The position numbers and the translations under genes were made by a program. A stretch of DNA of 64,000 nt from an uncultured Oscillospiraceae bacterium. Its GTDB lineage: Bacteria > Bacillota > Clostridia > Oscillospirales > Ruminococcaceae. The stretch spans positions 62,001 through 126,000 of the forward strand of contig CAJUPO010000003.1 in assembly GCA_910588145.1 (NCBI GenBank), in the 5' to 3' direction. Each line of letters starts with the position of its first letter. Position 1 is the stretch's first letter. Below the pieces are notes generated by a model, which was not told the DNA's origin, did no database searches, and saw only the letters and a list, made by a program, of their open reading frames with translations. This document shows, in pieces, positions 59,141-64,000 of the stretch.

Positions 59141-61862
59141 CTTCATTCATTCCGCAGCACTTCTTGTACTTTTTACCGGAACCGCAAGGACACATATCAT
59201 TATCGCCCGGCTTTTTCTTAGCCATGCGTATACTTCCTGCATTAGGAGCATCAGGCTTTGCAACCTGTTCACGCTGAGGAACAACATTCTTCTGGATTCT
59301 AACTGTAAGCAGCATTCTAACAGTATCTTCTCTGATGGATTCAATCATAGCGTTGAACATATCGGTACCCTCGTATCTGTATTCAACAACAGGATTTTTC
59401 TGACCGAACGCACGCAGACCGATACCTTTTTTAAGTTCAGCCATATCGTCGATATGATTCATCCACTTTGTATCAACAACCTTGAGCAGAATTACACGTT
59501 CAAGCTCTCTAATAATATTTTCACCGAATTCTTCTTCCTTAGCAGCATAAATTTCAAGCATTCTGTCTGCAAGAACCTTAGTTATATCAGCCTTTGTGAT
59601 ATTTTCAAGTTCGTTATCATCATAATCAAGGTCTTCATCTCTTAGCACCCAGCCCATGAAATGATCCTTAAGACCGATAAGGTTCCATTCTTCCTTATTC
59701 TCATCGTCAAGCAGATACTGGTTTACAGATTCCTCTGCAAGGGTATTCATCATGCTGAGAATGCTTCCGTGGAGATCTTCGCCGTCAAGAACCTGTGAAC
59801 GCTGATTGTAAATTGTTTCACGCTGATTGCTGAGAACATCGTCATAGTTAAGTACGTTCTTTCTTATGCTGAAGTTTCTGCCTTCAACCTTCTTCTGTGA
59901 GGATTCGATAATTTTAGTAAGCATCTTGCTTTCAATCGGCATATCCTCTTCAACATTCAGCGTATTCATCATATTTTCAAGTCTGTCTCCTGCAAATATT
60001 CGCATAAGATCATCCTCGCAGGAAAGGAAGAAACGGCTTTCACCTTCGTCACCCTGACGTCCTGAACGTCCTCTGAGCTGATTATCAATACGTCTTGACT
60101 CATGGCGCTCTGTACCGATAATGAAAAGACCGCCGGCTTCCTTAACCTTAACTGCCTTTTCCTTTACTTCAGCGTTATATTTATCATAAAGGTCCTTATA
60201 AACTGCTCTCGCTGCAAGGATTGCTTCATCCTCAGTATCTGCAAACCCAACAGCTTCGTTTATAATTTCTTCATCATACTCCATTTTTCTCATTTCGTTT
60301 TTAGCAAGGTATTCAGCATTACCGCCGAGCATAATATCAGTACCTCGTCCAGCCATATTCGTAGCGATAGTAACAGCGCCGAATTTACCTGCCTGAGCAA
60401 CGATTTCAGCTTCCTTAGCATGATACTTAGCGTTAAGAACCTCGTGCTTTACGCCTTTTCTCTTAAGCATAGCAGACAAAAGCTCAGATTTTTCAATTGA
60501 AACAGTACCAACAAGAACAGGCTGTCCTTTTTCATGGCATTCGATTATCTGCTTTATGATAGCATTAAATTTTCCCTTTTCTGTTCTGTAAATCTGATCA
60601 TGATGATCTACACGGACAACCGGTTTATTGGTAGGAATAGCAATAACGTCAAGCTTATAGATTTCTCTGAATTCATCTTCTTCAGTCATAGCCGTACCGG
60701 TCATACCTGAAAGCTTCTTATAAAGTCTGAAAAAGTTCTGGAATGTAATAGTAGCAAGAGTCTTTGATTCATTAGCTATCTTAACGCCTTCCTTTGCCTC
60801 GATAGCCTGATGAAGTCCGTCATTAAAACGTCTGCCGAGCATAAGACGTCCGGTAAATTCGTCAACTATAATTACTTCTCCGTCTTTTACAACATAGTCT
60901 ATATCGGAATGCATTACGCCGTGAGCCTTAATAGCCTGGTTTATATGGTGAAGCAGAGTCATATTCTGCTGATCCATAAGGTTTTCTATATTGAAATACT
61001 GCTCAGCCTTTTTAACGCCCTTTCTGGTGATTGTAGCTGTTTTAGCCTTTTCGTCAATAATATAGTCGGCGTCCTCATTGGCTTCATCCTGATCCTGCTT
61101 GTCGTCCATTTCAACAACGGTAGTTGAAGTTAGCATACGGGCAAATCTGTCTGCCAGATCATAAAGCTCAGTTGACTTTTCACCCTTACCGGAAATAATA
61201 AGAGGTGTTCTCGCTTCGTCAATAAGGATTGAGTCAACCTCGTCCACGATGGCGAAATTCGGCTCTCTCTGAACTCTGTCTCTTTTATGGATTACCATGT
61301 TATCTCTCAGATAATCAAATCCAAGCTCGTTATTTGTAGCATATGTAACATCACAGTTATAAGCTGCTCTTCTCTCTTCATTTGTAAGTCCGTGAAGAAT
61401 ACAGCCGACTGTAAGACCAAGAAATCTCAAAACCTTACCCATTTCATCTGATTGTGTTTTTGCAAGATAGTCGTTTACTGTAACAACATGAACGCCTTTT
61501 CCCGACAATGCATTCAGATATGAAGCCACACACGCAACGAGAGTTTTACCTTCACCTGTCTTCATTTCGGCTATACGTCCCTGATGAAGCACGATAGCGC
61601 CGATTATCTGAACTGGGAAAGGTTTCTTTCCGAGAACTCTGAACGCACCTTCTCTTACTGTTGCAAGAGCTTCCGGCAGGATCATGTCAAGAGTTTCTCC
61701 AGTTGCAAGCCTGTCCCGAAAATTCTGAGTCTGAGCCTTAAGCTCAATATCAGACATAGCAGTAAACTTATCCTCAAGATCAAGAACACTTTGCTTGATC
61801 GGTTCTATTCTCGCAAGCTCTTTAGTACTGTAAGAGCCAAATAATCTACCAAAAATTCCCAT
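59136..61862 (-). CDS. secA: Protein translocase ATPase SecA
   Basis: 908 residues, normal length. Walker A MKTGEGKTLVA near residue 105, DEAD-type Walker B IVDEVDSILIDEARTPLIIS, the NBD2 segment TNMAGRGTDIMLGGN, QLRGRSGRQGDEGESRFFLS, and the C-terminal SecB/lipid-binding zinc tail CPCGSGKKYKKCCG. It drives preproteins, including the secreted cellulases here, through SecYEG using ATP. Promoter TTGACA-17-TAAAAT at 61954-61982. Monocistronic; no prfB directly follows. Confidence 0.98.
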   Translation of the reverse strand: MGIFGRLFGSYSTKELARIEPIKQSVLDLEDKFTAMSDIELKAQTQNFRDRLATGETLDMILPEALATVREGAFRVLGKKPFPVQIIGAIVLHQGRIAEMKTGEGKTLVACVASYLNALSGKGVHVVTVNDYLAKTQSDEMGKVLRFLGLTVGCILHGLTNEERRAAYNCDVTYATNNELGFDYLRDNMVIHKRDRVQREPNFAIVDEVDSILIDEARTPLIISGKGEKSTELYDLADRFARMLTSTTVVEMDDKQDQDEANEDADYIIDEKAKTATITRKGVKKAEQYFNIENLMDQQNMTLLHHINQAIKAHGVMHSDIDYVVKDGEVIIVDEFTGRLMLGRRFNDGLHQAIEAKEGVKIANESKTLATITFQNFFRLYKKLSGMTGTAMTEEDEFREIYKLDVIAIPTNKPVVRVDHHDQIYRTEKGKFNAIIKQIIECHEKGQPVLVGTVSIEKSELLSAMLKRKGVKHEVLNAKYHAKEAEIVAQAGKFGAVTIATNMAGRGTDIMLGGNAEYLAKNEMRKMEYDEEIINEAVGFADTEDEAILAARAVYKDLYDKYNAEVKEKAVKVKEAGGLFIIGTERHESRRIDNQLRGRSGRQGDEGESRFFLSCEDDLMRIFAGDRLENMMNTLNVEEDMPIESKMLTKIIESSQKKVEGRNFSIRKNVLNYDDVLSNQRETIYNQRSQVLDGEDLHGSILSMMNTLAEESVNQYLLDDENKEEWNLIGLKDHFMGWVLRDEDLDYDDNELENITKADITKVLADRMLEIYAAKEEEFGENIIRELERVILLKVVDTKWMNHIDDMAELKKGIGLRAFGQKNPVVEYRYEGTDMFNAMIESIREDTVRMLLTVRIQKNVVPQREQVAKPDAPNAGSIRMAKKKPGDNDMCPCGSGKKYKKCCGMNEE

Positions 61863-61953
61863 ATATTTATCCGCCTTTTCAAAGTTTTATGATACTGTTA
61901 ATGGTTGAGCTGTTTTTTCAAAGCTGCACGATAACAACAAATACACATATATT

Positions 61954-61982
61954 ATTTTATAACAATTCCATACCTTTGTCAA
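61954..61982 (-). promoter_or_regulatory. secA promoter
   Basis: Minus strand: TTGACA (61982-61977), 17 bases, TAAAAT (61959-61954). Confidence 0.85.
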
Positions 61983-62024
61983 TAGATATTTATAATTATA
62001 AATTATAAAAGGTATAAAACAACT

Positions 62025-62660
62025 CTATTTTATACTGCTGAAATATTTGCAGAACCCAGAACAAGGACATTCACTGCACAGCGGTTTTCTTGCACGGCAT
62101 ATATCACGTCCGAACTGAACAGTCTGGTGACAAAAATGCGACGACACTTCCGGAGGAATCAGTTTTATAAGATCTTTCTCTACTTTTGCCGGCTCTTTAT
62201 TCTCAGTAAGCCCCAGCCTGCCGGTTATTCTTATAAAATGTGTATCCGTAACTATCGCAGGCTTTCCCCATACATCCCCTAAAATAAGATTAGCTGTTTT
62301 TCTTCCTACTCCGGAGAGTGTGAGAAGTTCTTCCATTGTCTGAGGAACCTGTCCTCCGAAATGTTCCAGAAGCTGGCCTGCCATTTCCTTTATACTTTTT
62401 GCTTTTGTATGATAAAAACCGCAGGGCTTTACCGCCTCTTCAAGTTCCTTTATATCTGCGTTTGCAAATGCTTCAAGGTTCGGATACTTTTTAAACAAAG
62501 GACCTGCCACAATATTAACTCTTGCGTCAGTACACTGAGCAGAAAGTCTTGTTGCAATAAGCAGCTCGTATGGCTTTTCATACTGAAGCGAACACTTTAC
62601 ATCCGGATAAATTTTTTCCAGGGCCTCACACGCCAGCAGCGCTCTTTCCTTCTTAGTCAT
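62025..62660 (-). CDS. nth: Endonuclease III
   Basis: 211 residues from the ATG at 62660. Helix-hairpin-helix LLTLSGVGRKTANLILGDVW with the catalytic Lys at GRKTAN, catalytic Asp in VTDTHFIRITGRLGL, and the 4Fe-4S cysteines in CRARKPLCSECPCSGFC. It excises oxidised pyrimidines and nicks the abasic site. The start overlaps the Nudix gene stop by 8 bases, so the two repair or clean-up enzymes are coupled. Confidence 0.97.
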   Translation of the reverse strand: MTKKERALLACEALEKIYPDVKCSLQYEKPYELLIATRLSAQCTDARVNIVAGPLFKKYPNLEAFANADIKELEEAVKPCGFYHTKAKSIKEMAGQLLEHFGGQVPQTMEELLTLSGVGRKTANLILGDVWGKPAIVTDTHFIRITGRLGLTENKEPAKVEKDLIKLIPPEVSSHFCHQTVQFGRDICRARKPLCSECPCSGFCKYFSSIK

Positions 62661-63099
62661 AAAAATCACCGGCTTTCTTTAATATTTCTATATCCTGTGG
62701 ATAGTTAAGAATTTTTAATGCGTCCTCCATGCTTAAAAGCCAGCTTTCTGATATTTCCTCTTTTTGTATTGTTATATTTCTGTCAAAAAATTCATTACAA
62801 AAATAAACGCATTCCTTTTCATTGCCATTTTCAGTCAGGTAACTGTAACTTTGACGGGTCCTTTTATCAGGCTTAATTCGTATTCCTGTTTCTTCAAACA
62901 CTTCTCTTTCCGCCGTCTGCTCCTCTGTTTCGCCTGGCTCTGTATGTCCTTTCGGGAATCCGATATGACCGCTGTCAGCATTTTTCACAATCAGATATTT
63001 TTTAATTCCGTCTTCCCGCATAAAAACAATACTTCCGCAGGTTTTTTCATGCGTTTTATTTTTAGAATTACTGTTTATTTCATTTAAATTATCAATCAT
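62653..63099 (-). CDS. Nudix hydrolase (diadenosine tetraphosphatase-like)
   Basis: 148 residues from the ATG at 63099 (ATGAGG site 6 bases upstream; the frame also opens at 63111). Complete Nudix box GHTEPGETEEQTAEREVFEE followed by TGI. The N-terminal CGSIVFMREDGIKKYLIVK and IGFPKGHTEPGE resemble asymmetrical Ap4A hydrolases. It may clear dinucleoside polyphosphates or damaged nucleotides. First gene of a pair with nth. Confidence 0.92.
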   Translation of the reverse strand: MIDNLNEINSNSKNKTHEKTCGSIVFMREDGIKKYLIVKNADSGHIGFPKGHTEPGETEEQTAEREVFEETGIRIKPDKRTRQSYSYLTENGNEKECVYFCNEFFDRNITIQKEEISESWLLSMEDALKILNYPQDIEILKKAGDFYD

Positions 63100-63128
63100 A
63101 AAAAACCTCATTTCAGAATTATAGGTAT

Positions 63129-63157
63129 ATTATAACATCTATTGTTTTTATAATCAA
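63129..63157 (-). promoter_or_regulatory. Promoter of the Nudix-nth operon
   Basis: Minus strand: TTGATT (63157-63152), 17 bases, TATAAT (63134-63129). Confidence 0.85.
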
Positions 63158-63184
63158 GTTTTTGTCGAAAAGCTTACTAAAGAC

Positions 63185-63220
63185 AAAAACGGCTGCAAAT
63201 AAAAAATGCAGCCGTTTTTA
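63185..63220 (-). terminator. Terminator of the BFD-like gene
   Basis: AAAAACGGCTGCA / TGCAGCCGTTTTT around a 9-base A-rich loop; T-run on the minus strand, symmetrical. Confidence 0.9.
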
Positions 63221-63230
63221 TTTGTTTTTG

Positions 63231-63431
63231 TTACCGTTTATCCATTATTTCCGAAATCACTTCAATGACCTCGTCATAGCATGAACCGCAGCCGGTTGTG
63301 CATGAAGTCAGTTCCTGAACATGCTTGAACGCTTCCTCAGCATCAGTACAGTTATCATCAAGAGATTCCATCGCTTTGGCTATATCGGCATAGGTAACAC
63401 CCATACAGTGGCAGATTTCACGATCTTCCAT
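63231..63431 (-). CDS. BFD-like [2Fe-2S]-binding protein
   Basis: 66 residues. Cysteines in REICHCMGVTYADI and SCTTGCGSCYDEV form the CxC...CxxC cluster site of bacterioferritin-associated ferredoxin-like (BFD) domains. As a free small protein it may pass electrons or iron-sulfur clusters; no bacterioferritin gene is nearby. AGGAGG precedes the ATG. It stands alone with its own terminator. Confidence 0.9.
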   Translation of the reverse strand: MEDREICHCMGVTYADIAKAMESLDDNCTDAEEAFKHVQELTSCTTGCGSCYDEVIEVISEIMDKR

Positions 63432-63553
63432 TTTTCATTCCTCCTAAAATATATATTAGTATATTATATTTTGCATAAAACAATCGTTTTCATACATATA
63501 AAACCTATTATTTTATTCAACATTTTTTATTTAAATAAAAATTTAAAAAGCTA

Positions 63554-63582
63554 TTGACTTTTATGTATTTTTTTGTTATAAT
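63554..63582 (+). promoter_or_regulatory. Promoter of the symporter gene
   Basis: TTGACT (63554-63559), 17 bases, TATAAT (63577-63582). Confidence 0.88.
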
Positions 63583-63636
63583 TTATTAGCGCTTTATTAA
63601 TTTAAAGTCACATAACTTTAAAGGAGAAGAAGTATT

Positions 63637-64000
63637 ATGACTACATCAATCACCATCATAATGCTGGTAATATACATAGGCATTATGATGATCATAGGAA
63701 TTTACACATCACGAAAAACAAAATCCGTCAGTGATTTTGTACTGGGCGGACGCAATGTCGGATCATGGCTTACAGCATTTGCATACGGAACATCTTATTT
63801 TTCTGCGGTTGTCTTTATCGGATACGCAGGTCAGTTCGGCTGGAGCTACGGTGTTTCGGCTGCATGGATCGGTATTGGCAATGCCGTAATCGGCAGCGCC
63901 ATGGCATGGATGATTCTCGGAAAAAGAACACGAATCATGAGCAATCACCTTAATGCTAAAACAATGCCTGAATTTTTTGAAAAAAGATTCGATTCAAAAC
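63637..64000 (+). CDS. Sodium:solute symporter family protein (C-terminus cut by window edge)
   Basis: 121 residues visible, then the window ends. Start ATG at 63637 with AAGGAGAAG upstream. First helix ITIIMLVIYIGIMMIIGIYT, then the SSS family marker SVSDFVLGGRNVGSWLTAFA and YGTSYFSAVVFIGYAGQFGW, as in PutP/pantothenate-type sodium symporters. NHLNAKTMPEFFEKRF begins the next loop. The substrate cannot be set from this part. Confidence 0.93.
   Translation, partial: MTTSITIIMLVIYIGIMMIIGIYTSRKTKSVSDFVLGGRNVGSWLTAFAYGTSYFSAVVFIGYAGQFGWSYGVSAAWIGIGNAVIGSAMAWMILGKRTRIMSNHLNAKTMPEFFEKRFDSK

Noticed and set aside
60102..60500. 132-codon plus-strand frame inside secA
   Set aside because: Antisense to a highly conserved gene, without start signals.

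Overview
The window looks like chromosome of a low-GC, cellulosome-producing Firmicute of the Ruminococcus type (Oscillospiraceae). Support: four secreted proteins carry C-terminal dockerins (three GH9 cellulases and one SGNH esterase), Shine-Dalgarno sites are strong GGAGG types, promoters are close to TTGACA-17-TATAAT, four tRNAs have encoded CCA ends, and Clostridia-type sporulation genes (sipL, spoIVA, ylmC/ymxH) are present. The genus is inferred from domain content only.

Layout. 1-1.3 kb: end-truncated FkbM methyltransferase and a PH-like protein. 1.5-5.2 kb: sipL-spoIVA behind a sigma-E-like promoter. 5.3-7 kb: flavin reductase, rpmE, yigZ. 7-9.6 kb: an IbrA/IbrB-like pair that appears to share an operon with a LytTR response regulator. 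9.7-14.7 kb: diguanylate cyclase, fruK, yerC-methyltransferase-hslO, and a Val-Asp-Gly-Cys tRNA operon. 14.7-19.5 kb: cytidylate-kinase-like gene and a MarR-controlled heterodimeric ABC exporter. 19.5-25.2 kb: accessory block with an ABC-2 type transporter, a short MITE-like element, a lipoprotein, a small secreted protein and an agrB-agrD pair. 25.3-27.6 kb: rpsB-tsf and ylmC. 27.7-31.5 kb: lipoprotein, unknown protein, LPXTG leucine-rich protein, tRNA-Lys, mscL. 31.7-38.9 kb: VanY-like peptidase, gltA, two MarR genes, dockerin esterase, thioesterase, GNAT, FUSC exporter. 38.9-41.7 kb: a second agr locus (agrB, interrupted histidine kinase, response regulator). 41.9-49.4 kb: RtcB, a subtilase lacking its catalytic Asp, an FtsX/MacB-type transporter, a decayed LPXTG gene, and a sortase. 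49.8-57.6 kb: three dockerin-bearing GH9 cellulases. 57.8-64 kb: housekeeping genes (apgM, secA, nth, Nudix, a BFD-like protein) and the start of a sodium:solute symporter.

The most interesting theme is a dispersed Agr-type peptide-signalling network. Four promoters carry the same architecture: two 9-bp G-rich direct repeats one or two bases either side of two helical turns apart (period 20-21), followed by TTGAYT-17-TATNAT. They sit before agrB1-agrD, the intact LPXTG gene, the decayed LPXTG gene beside the sortase, and agrB2. AgrB1, whose gene overlaps the peptide gene, has lost both catalytic residues (His to Asn, Cys to Tyr). AgrB2 keeps both residues but has no peptide gene beside it. 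The kinase of the agrB2 locus is cut by one in-frame TAG between its phosphoacceptor helix and its ATPase domain. The window therefore shows a split, partly eroded signalling circuit that seems aimed at cell-surface proteins.
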